Source of the DNA: Deltaproteobacteria bacterium | GTDB lineage: Bacteria > Desulfobacterota > Desulfuromonadia > Geobacterales > Pseudopelobacteraceae | Assembly: GCA_021779135.1 (NCBI GenBank) | Contig: JAJYBH010000005.1 | Coordinates: 1-56,780 of the forward strand | Direction of reading: 5' to 3' | Length of the DNA: 56,780 nucleotides | Shown: one piece after another, positions 25,243 to 36,639 of the stretch | Numbering within the stretch: position 1 is the stretch's first letter | How the letters are laid out: every line of letters starts with the position of its first letter | Notes under the pieces: model-generated | Databases searched by the model: none | What the model saw: the letters and a program-made list of their open reading frames with translations, nothing else | What the model was told of the DNA's origin: nothing | Position numbers and translations under genes: made by a program

Positions 25243-26835
25243 TCAATGAACTGAGGCCGGCACCTTCGCTTTGACCCTTTTCAGCAGTATGGCCCCTGCG
25301 ACACAAAGCAGGCTTATGAGAGCCAGCAGACGGAAATTATCGATAAAAGCCAGGAGGGTGGATTGACGTATCAGTTCGTTATACAGGGCGCCATTGGCTT
25401 TCTGAAGCGCATCAGGCGATGAGAAATAGCGCCTGAAACCTTCCTGCAATTGCTGCGAATGTATCTGGTAGGACAGAGAGCCGGGAGCCAGGTGGGAAAC
25501 CATTTCCGATTGATGGATCTGCGCCCGCCGTGCCAATAATGTTGTTACTACCGATATGCCGGCACTGCCGCCGATGTTGCGCATCAGGTTGAAGATGCCG
25601 CTGGCGTTGCCCATCTCCTCGCGGGGCAGCATGCCCATGGCAACGGCCGACAGGGGGACGAAGATCATGCTCAGACCGACCCCCATCAGGACATTGGGCC
25701 AGATGATGTTCCACATGGCGATCTCCAGATTGATCCCCCCGAAATTCCAGAGTGAGATGGCGACCAGCAGAAAACCGGTTCCGATCACCTTGCGGAAATC
25801 CACCTTCCCCATCAGATAGCCGACGACCGGCATGGTCATAATGGCGCCGATCCCCCGCGGACTGAGCGTCAGGCCGCTCAGCATGGCAGTGTATCCCATG
25901 AGGCTCTGCAGGTAGATGGGAATCAGGGTAATGGCGCTGTACAGGCAGACCCCCAGAAAAGTGATCAGCACAACTCCAACCGCAAAATTGCGGTCTTTGA
26001 GGACCCTGAGGTTGACTATCGGTTCCTCTGTCCGCAATTCCCGGATTACGAAGATGATCATCGTTACGATGCTGATCGCCACAAACCAGCAGACCCAGGA
26101 GGCGGAAAACCAGTCATCCTGCTGCCCCTTGTCGAGAACGATCTGCAGGCTGGCCAGGGCAATGGCCATCAGCCCGAAACCGATCGTGTCGATACGTCCC
26201 GGCTTGGCAGCCTTGATGTAGGGCGGGTCTTCGACGAAGGCCCTGGTCATGAAGACCGCCAGGATACCCACCGGCAAGTTCATGTAGAAGGCCCAGCGCC
26301 AGGAGTACTGGTCGGTCAGCCAGCCGCCCAGTGTCGGGCCGATGATCGGCGCCACCACCACACCGATGCCGAACGCCGCCATGGCCATGCCTCTTTTTTC
26401 CTGGGGAAAGCTCTCCAGGAGAATGGCCTGCGAGATCGGCTGCAGGGCGCCTCCACCGGCACCCTGGATCACCCTGGCGAAAATCAGCAGCCCGAGGCTC
26501 TCCGCCATGCCACACAGGAACGAGGAAACGGTGAAAATAACGATGCAGTAGGTAAGAAACCGTGTTCGTCCGAAGTACCTGGCAAGCCAGCCGGTGGCGG
26601 GCAGGATGATGGCATTGGCGACCAGGTAGCTGGTCAGGGTCCAGGTGGCCTCATCGGTGGTCGCGGAGAGGCTGCCGGCAATATGAGGCAGGGCAACGGA
26701 GACGATGGTGGTGTCCAGGATTTCCATGAAGGTGGGGATCATGACGGCTGCCGCCACCAGCCAGGGATTTACGCTTGGACGCCATTCCCTCCCTGTTGTT
26801 CCGGCAACCAGCGTCATATCTGCGTTGGATGTCAT
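25243..26835 (-). CDS. emrB: MFS multidrug efflux transporter, DHA2 (EmrB/QacA) family
   Basis: 530 residues with about 14 hydrophobic segments. Family motifs: LDTTIVSVALPHIAGSL in helix 1, GWLARYFGRTRFL between helices 2 and 3, RVIQGAGGGALQPISQAIL and GPTLGGWLTDQYSWRWAFYMNLPVG. It exports hydrophobic compounds using the proton gradient, together with a membrane fusion protein and an outer-membrane channel. Its ATG overlaps the stop of the fusion protein gene by 4 bp. No TolC-type gene is adjacent. Confidence 0.93.
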   Translation of the reverse strand: MTSNADMTLVAGTTGREWRPSVNPWLVAAAVMIPTFMEILDTTIVSVALPHIAGSLSATTDEATWTLTSYLVANAIILPATGWLARYFGRTRFLTYCIVIFTVSSFLCGMAESLGLLIFARVIQGAGGGALQPISQAILLESFPQEKRGMAMAAFGIGVVVAPIIGPTLGGWLTDQYSWRWAFYMNLPVGILAVFMTRAFVEDPPYIKAAKPGRIDTIGFGLMAIALASLQIVLDKGQQDDWFSASWVCWFVAISIVTMIIFVIRELRTEEPIVNLRVLKDRNFAVGVVLITFLGVCLYSAITLIPIYLQSLMGYTAMLSGLTLSPRGIGAIMTMPVVGYLMGKVDFRKVIGTGFLLVAISLWNFGGINLEIAMWNIIWPNVLMGVGLSMIFVPLSAVAMGMLPREEMGNASGIFNLMRNIGGSAGISVVTTLLARRAQIHQSEMVSHLAPGSLSYQIHSQQLQEGFRRYFSSPDALQKANGALYNELIRQSTLLAFIDNFRLLALISLLCVAGAILLKRVKAKVPASVH

Positions 26836-28088
26836 TGCAGCATAACCTCTGCTTCCACCGACATGCCGGGCCTGAGCAGGTGTTCCCGGTCCTGCCCCTT
26901 CTCGAAAACGATCTTGACCGGAATGCGTTGCACCACTTTCACGTAGTTTCCGGTGGCGTTTTCCGGGGGGAAGAGGCTGAAGCGCGCTCCGCTGGCGCCG
27001 CCGATTTTATCCACATGCCCGTCATATGTTCTGCCGTAGGTATCCACATATATCTTTGCCCTCTGACCGGGCCTCATCTTCTCCAGCTGGGTTTCCTTGA
27101 AATTTGCCGTTACCCAGATATCGTCGAGCGGCACGATGGAGAGCAGCACCTGGCCCGGTTCGACATTTTGTCCCACCTCGACGGTCCGCTTGCCGACCAC
27201 CCCGGAAACCGGGGCAATGATTCGGGTGTAGCTCAGGTTCAGCTCGGCCTGATCAAGGGCCGCCTTGTTCAGCTTTACCGCGGCCAGGGCGCTGTCGGCC
27301 CGTGATCGCGCCACGGAAACCTGCTGCGGACCGGTCCGGGCCGATTCCAGCTCTGCCTGCGCCTGTTTCAACCGGCCGAGGGCCTGCTTCGATTGTTCCC
27401 GGGCAGCGGTCACCAGCGCCCTGGCCGCATCCACGTTTGCCGCGGATGCGGCCGCAGTGGCAACAGCCTGTTCGTACTGCTGCTGCGATATGACGCCCCG
27501 CCCGACAAGGGAACGGTTTCTGGCCAGATCGGCCTGGTCCCTGACGTTATTGGCTTCATCTTCCCTCAGCCTGGCCTGGGCAGCCTGCAACTGCTTCTCG
27601 GCCGCGGACACTCCTGCCTTTGCGTACGACACATTTGCCGTGGCCGATGCAATCCCGCTCCGCGCGGTCACCGATGTAATCGGCACTCCGGTACGCGCGG
27701 CCTCCGCGTTCGCCTGCGCATCCGCATATTCCGCCCGGGCGCGCTCGACAGCGACCCGGTAATCGGCCGGATCAATCTCCACGAGCAGGGCGCCCGCTTC
27801 CACATACTGGTAATCCTTGAAATCTATGCGGGCCACATGTCCCGTCACGCGGGAACTTACAGGGTTGATATGACCGTCGATCTGGGCGTCATCGGTGCTT
27901 TCCCGGAAGGTGGAACGCCACCAGAACACAGCTCCAGTCACCACCACTACACCGGCAAACACAGCCAGAATGAGCTTTGTTTTTTTTCGGATATGCTTCG
28001 GAGCCACCAATCGGTTTCCTGCGGATTCTGTTTCCGTCACTTCAGCGTCATCGTGTTCTCCTGACGCATGCTCGTTTTCTTCTGCCAT
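26832..28088 (-). CDS. emrA: Membrane fusion protein, EmrA/HlyD family
   Basis: 418 residues. A single membrane helix (about residues 30-52, LILAVFAGVVVVTGAVFWW) is followed by a lipoyl half-domain (DAQIDGHINPVSSRVTGHVARI), a long alanine-rich coiled coil, and the second barrel half (YTRIIAPVSGVVGKRTVEVGQNVEPGQVLL). It bridges the inner-membrane EmrB pump to an outer-membrane channel. The start at 28088 has GGAGG 8 nt upstream; five codons further out there is another ATG without a site. It leads the emrAB operon, with a promoter candidate at 28204-28232. Confidence 0.92.
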   Translation of the reverse strand: MAEENEHASGEHDDAEVTETESAGNRLVAPKHIRKKTKLILAVFAGVVVVTGAVFWWRSTFRESTDDAQIDGHINPVSSRVTGHVARIDFKDYQYVEAGALLVEIDPADYRVAVERARAEYADAQANAEAARTGVPITSVTARSGIASATANVSYAKAGVSAAEKQLQAAQARLREDEANNVRDQADLARNRSLVGRGVISQQQYEQAVATAAASAANVDAARALVTAAREQSKQALGRLKQAQAELESARTGPQQVSVARSRADSALAAVKLNKAALDQAELNLSYTRIIAPVSGVVGKRTVEVGQNVEPGQVLLSIVPLDDIWVTANFKETQLEKMRPGQRAKIYVDTYGRTYDGHVDKIGGASGARFSLFPPENATGNYVKVVQRIPVKIVFEKGQDREHLLRPGMSVEAEVMLQ

Positions 28089-28203
28089 GATTGCATCCTC
28101 CACCGTTGCCGGCCCTTCGTTTCAGGTACCACCGGGTTGCCCCCAACGTTGAGCATGGCGAAGTGACCGGTAAAAGTTCGACTGACATGAACGTCTTTAA
28201 TAA

Positions 28204-28232
28204 ATTATATTCTCCTTGCGCGGGAACTTGAA
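28204..28232 (-). promoter_or_regulatory. Sigma-70-type promoter candidate for emrAB
   Basis: On the minus strand TTCAAG (-35) and TATAAT (-10) are 17 bases apart. The -10 is perfect, the -35 poor. Transcript would start near 28197. Confidence 0.4.
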
Positions 28233-28258
28233 TACCTGGATAAGTGGCCCGGTACGAT

Positions 28259-28891
28259 CTACCCCCTATTCTTTTCCAGGGTATTCTCCCTGAATCGCTT
28301 GAGGCGGAAGGCAGATTCCCGTTCCCGCTCTCCCAGGAACTGGGTGATGGTTCGCACCTGCAACGAGAGCGTCGGCATGACCCGCTCCTCCAGCACCCTG
28401 ATGCGGCGGGTAATCCGGATGACCTCCTGGGTCAGCCGCTTGAGCTTGCTTTCGAAGACGGCCAATTCAAGCATCGATTCCAGCACCTGTTCAAAATGCT
28501 GCAGCGCCTCTTCAAGGCGCGGCGTGCTGATCATGTAGTCATACCCGCGTTCATCGATCCGGCGCCGCGGTGATTCACGCAGCCGCACATCCTTGTAGCG
28601 CAGTCCCATCACGCTCTTTTCACTGATATCCAACCCCAGATCACGCTGTGCCACCGCCTCAAGGGACGCCAGAAACGGCATCCCTTCGATGCCGGCAGCC
28701 AGGGCAAGTTCGTGGATCGCGTGGCTGTAGGTTGTCTTCAGCGCGTCGCGCGAGGCCAGAAAGGGTGTACTGGTGGCCATTAACTCCCGGATCAGGGCCT
28801 GGCGTCTGGCCTTGAGGATACCGATGCTGTTGTGTACCGAGCGGGACTTTTCCTTGAATAGCAACAGATTGGTCCGGGTAGGATGGATCAT
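28259..28891 (-). CDS. V/A-type ATP synthase subunit D
   Basis: 210 residues. Central-stalk subunit that rotates inside the A3B3 head. It has long N- and C-terminal helices (TNLLLFKEKSRSVHNSIGILKARRQALI ... ESKLKRLTQEVIRITRRIRVLEERVMP), as in NtpD/AtpD. I chose the ATG at 28891, six bases after AGAGG; a GTG one codon earlier is possible. It is the last gene of the nine-gene ATPase operon, 10 bp after subunit B. I saw no terminator. Confidence 0.93.
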   Translation of the reverse strand: MIHPTRTNLLLFKEKSRSVHNSIGILKARRQALIRELMATSTPFLASRDALKTTYSHAIHELALAAGIEGMPFLASLEAVAQRDLGLDISEKSVMGLRYKDVRLRESPRRRIDERGYDYMISTPRLEEALQHFEQVLESMLELAVFESKLKRLTQEVIRITRRIRVLEERVMPTLSLQVRTITQFLGERERESAFRLKRFRENTLEKNRG

Positions 28892-28901
28892 CACGCACCT
28901 C

Positions 28902-30207
28902 TCAACTGTCCAGGCCGAAGCGCTTCAGCAGTGCGAGCCCCAGGTCGAGGCTCTCGGCGACCGTCCGGCGCTGATCACCCTGGTGGATCAGTTCCTGCTC
29001 GAAGCTGTCGGCAAAGTCCAGCATCGTGCGGTCCTGCTCGTTCATGCCGTCCTTCCCGACGATAGTCTCCAACTGGCGCAGGTCCCTGCCGTTGGCATAG
29101 TGCCGGTAGAGCAGGTTGGAGATCCGGCGATGGTCCTCGCGGGTCCTGCCCTCACCGATACCCTGCTGCATGAGGCGCGACAGACTCGGAAGCACATCCA
29201 CCGGCGGAAAGACCCCCCGCTGGTGCAGTTGGCGCGAGAGTACGATCTGCCCCTCGGTGATGTAGCCGGTCAGGTCGGGGATCGGATGGGTAATATCCTC
29301 CTCGGGCATGGTAAGCACCGGCAGCATGGTGACCGAACCGGACAGACCCTGTATGCGCCCGGCCCGTTCGTAGAGCGAGGCCAGATCCGAGTAGAGATAG
29401 CCCGGGTATCCGCGCCTGCCGGGCAGTTCCTCACGCGCCGTGGAGACTTCCCGGAGGGCGTCGCAGTAGTTGGTCATATCGGTGATCAGCACCAGCACAT
29501 CCATGCCGCGCTCAAAGGCCAGGTATTCCGCAACGGCCAGGCCGAAGCGCGGCGCCAGCAGGCGCTCGATGACCGGTTCATCCGCCCGGTTGACGAAGGC
29601 CGCGAACCCGCCCTGCATCTCATCCAGCACATCCATGTAAAAGGAGTATTCGTGGTGGGTCAGTCCCAGGGCCACGAAGACCACCACGAATTCACCGCCA
29701 CCCGCCAGGCGGGAGTTGCGCAGGATGTCGGCCGCCATCTCCTTGGCCGGCAGGCCGGCGCTGGAGAAGATCGGCAGCTTCTGACCGCGTACCAGGGTGT
29801 TGAGCGCGTCGATGGCGGTGCAGCCGGTTTCGATGAAGTCCCGGGGACGCGCCCGGGCAACCGGGTTGATGGGAGCCCCGCTGATCGGCCCCCAGCGATC
29901 CGGCACATAGGAGGGCAGCCCGTCGACAGGGCTGAACGATCCGTTGAAGACCCTGCCGATCACTGCCGGTGACAGCGGGGCACGTTTTATTGCATCAAAA
30001 AAGGACACCGCCGAGCCGGTATCCAGACCGCGGGTATCGCCGAACACCTGGATCAGCACCGTATCCCGGTCTATCTTTATGACCTCACCTTCCAGCTCCT
30101 CGCCAGCGGGTCCAACCACCCGCACCACCTCGCCAAAACTCACCTGGAGCACCCTGTCCAGAAAGAGCAGGGGTCCGCGGATGGATGATATGGTGCGATA
30201 GGTGTGT

Positions 30208-30221
<14 letters not shown>
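28902..30221 (-). CDS. V/A-type ATP synthase subunit B
   Basis: 439 residues. Regulatory nucleotide-binding subunit of the A3B3 head. Motifs include FGDTRGLD, PGRRGYPGYLYSDLASLYERAGR and SGSVTMLPVLTMPEEDITHPIPDLTGYITEGQI, which are standard for NtpB/AtpB. The Walker A position reads FSSAGLPAKE, non-canonical as expected for this subunit. It overlaps the end of subunit A by 14 bp. Confidence 0.96.
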
Positions 30222-31841
<1,620 letters not shown>

Positions 31842-31845
<4 letters not shown>

Positions 31846-32159
31846 TGCCGCACCCTGACCTGGTAGCCGATTGCCCGCCGGAGCAGTCGGGCGGCATAAT
31901 CCTCCTCCACCCTGCCCTGGTCCGGCGACGGCAACATCACCAGCACCCCGGACCAGTGTAGTTCCAGGTCCTGGAGCTGCTTCTCGTCGATCTCAGCCGC
32001 CAGGCGTTCATCCAGGATCAGTACCCCGGTCTCCGGATCCGCCATGGCACGCTTTACGCTCTGGAGCACCTCACCGGGCTGGGCGGCGAACTGAATGGCC
32101 CCGCTGCAGCCGAATCCGTTATCGGCATCGGTGGGAGTTATGGCAACGATCTTTTTCAT
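31842..32159 (-). CDS. V/A-type ATP synthase subunit F
   Basis: 105 residues. Small Rossmann-like subunit that joins D in the central stalk; the family pattern is visible in GCSGAIQFAAQPGEVLQSVKRAM, GVLILDERLAAEI and VLVMLPSPDQG. Overlaps subunit C by 4 bp and subunit A by 4 bp. Confidence 0.88.
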
Positions 32160-33115
32160 CGCACGAGTTCCCTTTCAACTGCATACATCCCCGCCACGTT
32201 CATCCGGGAGAGCAATCCCAGATTGCGGGCCTCAACCCCGCAGTGCCAGAGATAGCTGAGGATGGCACCGACTCCGGACGGTTCCCGAGCCAGCAGCTTC
32301 ATCTCCCGCCCCTGTGACGCCAGAAGTATCCGTTCCAGCTGATCGGGGTCATCCGGCAGTGTGCTGGTCCCGAAGCGCGTGACAGGTAATGCCAACCCGG
32401 CGGCATCTCCCCGCTCGATGAGAGGTTCCAGCAGGGCGGTTCTAAGCGTACCCCCCGCCAGCAGTGCCGGTCGGGAACCGCCCCCCCAGCGCCGTTGTTT
32501 GACGATGGCAGCCAGGTTGCGGGCATCGATCTGAGCGGAAAAGTATCGTGTCATGACGGGATGTGTCGATGTGACCGCGATGTGCGCCAGGGAGCCGTCG
32601 TACAAGGCTGTCTCCAGTGCCCCGCAGCCACCTTTTTGATACTCTTCGGGGAGGCGGGCAAAACCGCCATGATAGGGGAGCAGATTTCTGCTCAGACGTT
32701 GTACCGCGCTCATGGCGCTGGAAGCGCTCTTCAGGATGTCTCTGATCGTGCTGTTCAGCAGGCTCTCCCCCAGCGGCTGTTCACTTTCCCCCTGGCCGCC
32801 GCTCAGCTTGCGCAGGCAAGAAGACAGCTGTTTCAGCTCACCGAGCCAGAAAAATGGCGCCATGATCTCCCGCAGCGGTTCCGTCATCCGGGCGAAGGCC
32901 CAGGCATGCTCATATTGCAGCGCCTGCCAGCCCCGGTCTTTACCGGCTGAGGCCGGCACCTGGCGCCACGGCGCTATCGGCAGGCCGGCAAGCGGTTCAT
33001 GGGCGGCCAGCAGGCGATCCCATTCCCCGATCAGGTACGATCGCCGGGCCTTGATCCGGGAGATCAGGCAGTCCGTCGGCACCCCTTCGGGCGGTGTTCG
33101 CAATAACCCTCTCAT
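32156..33115 (-). CDS. V/A-type ATP synthase subunit C (AC39 family)
   Basis: 319 residues. Funnel-shaped adaptor linking the central stalk to the rotor ring. The helical repeats ISRIKARRSYLIGEWDRLL, YFSAQIDARNLAAIVKQRRWGG and LSYLWHCGVEARNLGLLSRMNVAGM match the family C-terminus. Start at 33115 is preceded by GGGAGG; longer readings lack a site and overlap subunit E. Sequence is rather divergent. Confidence 0.85.
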   Translation of the reverse strand: MRGLLRTPPEGVPTDCLISRIKARRSYLIGEWDRLLAAHEPLAGLPIAPWRQVPASAGKDRGWQALQYEHAWAFARMTEPLREIMAPFFWLGELKQLSSCLRKLSGGQGESEQPLGESLLNSTIRDILKSASSAMSAVQRLSRNLLPYHGGFARLPEEYQKGGCGALETALYDGSLAHIAVTSTHPVMTRYFSAQIDARNLAAIVKQRRWGGGSRPALLAGGTLRTALLEPLIERGDAAGLALPVTRFGTSTLPDDPDQLERILLASQGREMKLLAREPSGVGAILSYLWHCGVEARNLGLLSRMNVAGMYAVERELVR

Positions 33116-33137
33116 AACGCCTCCCGGGAAACAAAAC

Positions 33138-33695
33138 TCATTTCCGGAGCTCGGCCAGCATGTGCGGCAGCAGATCGGGCCAGGCCTGGTCCAGCCGCGC
33201 ATCCAGGGTGTTGACTACCGTCAGCAGGCCATCTCCAGTGGTGGCCTCCAGCCCTCCGCTGATGGCCTGGTCCGCCTCTCTGGCAACTGCGGGGAAACTT
33301 GCGGCCGCCAGGGTTAGGTCGGCCGGGTTGACCCGTAGCGTAGCCCAGGCAGCGCCGGGCAGCTCTTCCGCCAGACACCGGAAGAGATCCGTATAGTCGT
33401 CATCCCGCAGACGCTTCAGTAACTCCGTGGCCCATTTTCGCAGGCGACCGGCCAACTCGTGTTCGGCCTGCAGCCTGACGAGGGCCGCCTCCCGTTCCGC
33501 TTCGGCCAGGATCGTCCGTTTCCGGGAGTCCTGGAGACGTTTACACCGTTCTTCATGCCTGGTGCGCAGTTCATCCAGCCGCCGGGCAGTGTCGGCCCGC
33601 ATGCGGCCAGCCTCGGAATCGGCCGTGCGGCGGATGGCGGCGGCCTGTTCCGCGCCCTCGCGCCGGAGGGCCTCCAGAAGTTCATGCTGTCCCAT
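33138..33695 (-). CDS. V/A-type ATP synthase subunit E
   Basis: 185 residues. Peripheral-stalk subunit with a long charged N-terminal helix (LLEALRREGAEQAAAIRRTADSEAGRMRAD...) and a globular C-terminal part ending AISGGLEATTGDGLLTVVNTLDARLDQ, the typical E-subunit ending. It pairs with G/H (35817-36170). It starts 9 bp after subunit K. Confidence 0.88.
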   Translation of the reverse strand: MGQHELLEALRREGAEQAAAIRRTADSEAGRMRADTARRLDELRTRHEERCKRLQDSRKRTILAEAEREAALVRLQAEHELAGRLRKWATELLKRLRDDDYTDLFRCLAEELPGAAWATLRVNPADLTLAAASFPAVAREADQAISGGLEATTGDGLLTVVNTLDARLDQAWPDLLPHMLAELRK

Positions 33696-33704
33696 GGCAA
33701 GTGA

Positions 33705-33917
33705 TCACATATAGAGAATCATGGTTGCCACGACAAATCCGAGGATAACCATGGTCTCGGGAATGGCCAGCAGGATAATGACCGTTCCGGTCATCTCCGG
33801 CCGTTCGGCGATGGTCCCGGCACCGGCGGCGCCGATTCGCGACTGGGCCCAGGCGGTGGCAATGGCAGTCAGGCCAATGGCCAGAGCTGCGGCAAAACTG
33901 ATCAGAACCTTTTCCAT
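33705..33917 (-). CDS. V/A-type ATP synthase subunit K (rotor ring), two-helix type
   Basis: 70 residues, two membrane helices joined by a polar loop (GTIAERPEMTG), so a single hairpin like F-type c rather than the duplicated 16-kDa form. The ion-binding glutamate lies in IPETMVILG of helix 2. Aligning the loops with the Propionigenium modestum c subunit without gaps puts Gln in TAWAQSRIG at the place of its Gln32 and Glu-Thr at Glu65-Ser66. Those are the Na+ ligands in that family, so this ring may translocate Na+; this is inference. I start at 33917, where AGGAGG is 7 nt upstream. Confidence 0.92.
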   Translation of the reverse strand: MEKVLISFAAALAIGLTAIATAWAQSRIGAAGAGTIAERPEMTGTVIILLAIPETMVILGFVVATMILYM

Positions 33918-33967
33918 GACTTCCTCCTTTGAAAGCGGCACGCTGCCGCGTTAAACAGGTTACACGG

Positions 33968-35842
33968 TCATTTATGCAAGGGGGCGAATCGCTTGCCTCC
34001 ATGCTCGACGAACTTGCTGAGAAATTCCACGTAATGGAGACGCAGTGCATGGATAGTCGGGGCAAATGTTCCCAGGATGATGGCCACGGTATGGAGCACG
34101 ATCGCCGCCAGCGTGCCCAGGATCACATCGCCGGTCAACCCGGCCAGGTTGTTGGCCGCGTTGGCCAGAAGCACCGAACTGAGACCGATTGCCATGATAC
34201 GGGTATATGAGACAATGTTGCCGATCTGTTTGATGAACTCAAGTGGCGCCAGAAGGCCGCCAGACAGGATCAGGAGCGGGATCAGGAGCCCGGCCAGCAC
34301 CAGGACCGGCCTCCTGTGCAGCCAGGACGACGGATGGATCAGTGAGGTCAAGAGGGCCGCCAGGCAGATGATCAGGCCGATTGTGACGATGTTTGCCGCG
34401 GCCTTACGCTGCTTGTGCCGGCGAAGCGCGGAGATCAGACCGATTACCAGCCCGAGAACTACGTGGGAGATCCCCAGGGCGATTGAGAAGATCAGCATCG
34501 GTATTACGGCATGGCTCCGTTCCGGCAGATACGTTTTCAGATGCAGCAGACGTCCGCCCGCCTCGCCGAAAAACTCGCCGAACAGTATGCCGAACAGGAT
34601 GGCGAAACAGGAGGATATCAGCAGGATGCGGGCCGCATCCGCCAGCATGCCGGCCGGTTTGCGGTACAGAACCAGCAGTGCAGCGGCCAGCAGCACCAGG
34701 CCATAACCGGCGTCCCCCGTCATCATCCCGAAAAACAAAGGGAAGAATACGCCGATGAAGGGGGTTGGATCCCAAGAGGCGTAACGGGGCAAGGGCAGCA
34801 AGCGCGAAAAGAGTTCAAAGGGCCGGAAGTAGGGAGGATTTCGGAGAACGACCGGGACCTGCTCCAGGTCCTGTTCCTTGATTTGCAGTTCCTCCAATAC
34901 CACACTGCCGTCAAAATGTTCCGTCATGACGTGCGCCAGGGGTGCCAGGCTGTCTGTCCTGGCCCACCCAAGGATCACGAAGCACATGTCGGTCTCCTGG
35001 ACGACCGTGGCGGCGGAGAGGAGGGCCAGGCGCTCCTCCAGCCATTGGTCGATGCGGCGGTAGATCGGTGACCAGCGCCGGGCAAATGATTCCAGTTCGC
35101 TGTTGATGTCGCGGATTTTCTGCGTTGCGGCAGCAATACTGTGCTGGACGCGCCGGATTCTCTCGGGGAGCGGCAGATCGGCCAGTGCTGGAGGAAAGGG
35201 GAGTTCGGGAAGCTGTTCGTCACTGAGGATCTGTTTGATATGCGAACTGTGAGCGGGTGATGTCGCGATCAGTCCGATCAGGGTGCCGTCGGGAGCCAGT
35301 GCGCTGGTAAGGGTGAATTCACCCTCGGTGAGTTGCGCCAGCAGATCGCGCAGACGATCGACGAAGGATGGGTCACGCAGGGTAATGCCGATGAAGTCCA
35401 GACCCTCGACCCCCTCATGGCCACCGATCATCTCGCCCATCGTTCCCAGCAGAAGGGCGTACCGTTCGTGCTCCTCCCGTTCCCGCAGCATATTTTCCCG
35501 TTGTTCCGTCCAATTGCGGCACTGCTCCAGATGCTTCTCGGCGCAGGCGGCAAGGGTATCCAGAATCGGCGAAGGATCGAGCCGGCTCTCACGCGTTTCG
35601 ACACGGGGCAGAAGTTCGAGGATTTCCGAGGTCAGGCTGTACATGCTTTCCAGAAACAGTTGTTCCTCTGCGCTGTTTTTATCCGGCATAAGCTCGTGAA
35701 CAACAGCACGTTGTTCAGGCGCCAGGAACACGTGAGCCTCGGGCTCAGGGTGTAAGACGCCCTGCTCACGGATAACGGCCAGCACATCCAGGAGCAACTC
35801 CCGTGGGCCGATTATTTCAAGTTTGCTCATCTTGACGATCAT
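33968..35842 (-). CDS. V/A-type ATP synthase subunit I (a-type)
   Basis: 624 residues. The N-terminal half is a soluble stator arm with coiled coil; the C-terminal half from about residue 340 has seven or eight membrane helices (ASWDPTPFIGVFFPLFFGMMTGDAGYG, LLISSCFAILFGILFGEFFGEAGG, SYTRIMAIGLSSVLLANAANNLAG). It forms the ion half-channels against the K ring. The start at 35842 has GGAG upstream and overlaps the G/H gene by 26 bp. Confidence 0.94.
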   Translation of the reverse strand: MIVKMSKLEIIGPRELLLDVLAVIREQGVLHPEPEAHVFLAPEQRAVVHELMPDKNSAEEQLFLESMYSLTSEILELLPRVETRESRLDPSPILDTLAACAEKHLEQCRNWTEQRENMLREREEHERYALLLGTMGEMIGGHEGVEGLDFIGITLRDPSFVDRLRDLLAQLTEGEFTLTSALAPDGTLIGLIATSPAHSSHIKQILSDEQLPELPFPPALADLPLPERIRRVQHSIAAATQKIRDINSELESFARRWSPIYRRIDQWLEERLALLSAATVVQETDMCFVILGWARTDSLAPLAHVMTEHFDGSVVLEELQIKEQDLEQVPVVLRNPPYFRPFELFSRLLPLPRYASWDPTPFIGVFFPLFFGMMTGDAGYGLVLLAAALLVLYRKPAGMLADAARILLISSCFAILFGILFGEFFGEAGGRLLHLKTYLPERSHAVIPMLIFSIALGISHVVLGLVIGLISALRRHKQRKAAANIVTIGLIICLAALLTSLIHPSSWLHRRPVLVLAGLLIPLLILSGGLLAPLEFIKQIGNIVSYTRIMAIGLSSVLLANAANNLAGLTGDVILGTLAAIVLHTVAIILGTFAPTIHALRLHYVEFLSKFVEHGGKRFAPLHK

Positions 35843-36170
35843 GTCCCTGCTCCGGGCGAAGGCGCCCAAGGTAACGAACGATAACCTGTTCCAATTCCTC
35901 CGCTGTCAGGCGAGCGATCCGCTCTCGATAGGCATCAGCCGCCGTTCGAAGGGCATCGGCCTCTTTGCGGGCCTCCAACTCGGCGGTGTTGAGCGACCGG
36001 GCGCACTCCTCCTCCAGTTCATTTTCCTCCCGGGCCAGACGCTCTTCCAACTCAACACCAAGAGCCGTCACCCACACGGATTGTTCCTTCTCCAGCGCGC
36101 TGATCTCCTGGCGAATCTTCTGCTCCTCAGCCAGTATGCCGGACAGCAGCTCATCTCCCCTAGCAGTCAT
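35817..36170 (-). CDS. V/A-type ATP synthase subunit G/H (peripheral stalk)
   Basis: 117 residues, almost wholly charged coiled coil (LAEEQKIRQEISALEKEQSVW, EARKEADALRTAADAYRERIARLTAEELEQVIVRYLGRLRP), as expected for the stalk partner of subunit E. It is the first gene of the ATPase operon, with AGGGGTG before the ATG. The assignment rests on composition, the family-like C-terminus and position. Confidence 0.75.
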   Translation of the reverse strand: MTARGDELLSGILAEEQKIRQEISALEKEQSVWVTALGVELEERLAREENELEEECARSLNTAELEARKEADALRTAADAYRERIARLTAEELEQVIVRYLGRLRPEQGHDRQDEQT

Positions 36171-36276
36171 TTATTCACCCCTGCCGAATACGTGCGCCTT
36201 TGTAACACCATGCCATACCACCTCCAAGAATCGACGGTCGACAGCCGGGCGAGGTGTAGGATCATATAGACGGTGC

Positions 36277-36639
36277 CTATTCTGTCAGCCATTTCCGGGC
36301 CTCTTCCAGATCACTGTTGTCGAAGACCCTGACATGTCCGGGAATCGCAAATCCGAACACCTTCATTGCCGTCCGGATCCAGGCCACATCCGTGACAACC
36401 GCTACCCGTTCCCAGGCGTTGAGATGCTGCAGCCCTATCTTCGCATCGTCCCACAGAGCCTTTGCATCGAAACCGCTAAAATCTTCTCCGAGGTGATAAA
36501 GAAAGCGGATGTTGGAATGCTGGATGATCATCCTCTCCACCGCCGGTATAAGCACCGTTTCGTAATCCGATCCGCTCACCACTCCCTTTGCTTCAACGCC
36601 AAGCACATTGTCCGGCAATCCCTGCATGAGTTGTAACAT
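36277..36639 (-). CDS. SpoIIAA-like (STAS/SEC14-type) protein
   Basis: 120 residues. Pattern of the SpoIIAA-like family: VEAKGVVSGSDYETVLIPAVERMI, IRFLYHLGEDFSGFDAKALWDDAKIGLQHLNAWERVAVVTD, WIRTAMKVFGFAIPGHVRVFDNSDLEEARKWL. Function is not established; relatives may bind lipids or act in stress responses. It faces away from the thiol peroxidase gene across a 463-bp gene-free region. Confidence 0.82.
   Translation of the reverse strand: MLQLMQGLPDNVLGVEAKGVVSGSDYETVLIPAVERMIIQHSNIRFLYHLGEDFSGFDAKALWDDAKIGLQHLNAWERVAVVTDVAWIRTAMKVFGFAIPGHVRVFDNSDLEEARKWLTE

Noticed and set aside
36172-36220. A 13-codon leader-like frame (MAWCYKGARIRQG) on the minus strand before the ATPase operon, with a good GGAGG
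   Set aside because: No attenuator structure or amino-acid logic for an ATPase operon; probably chance.
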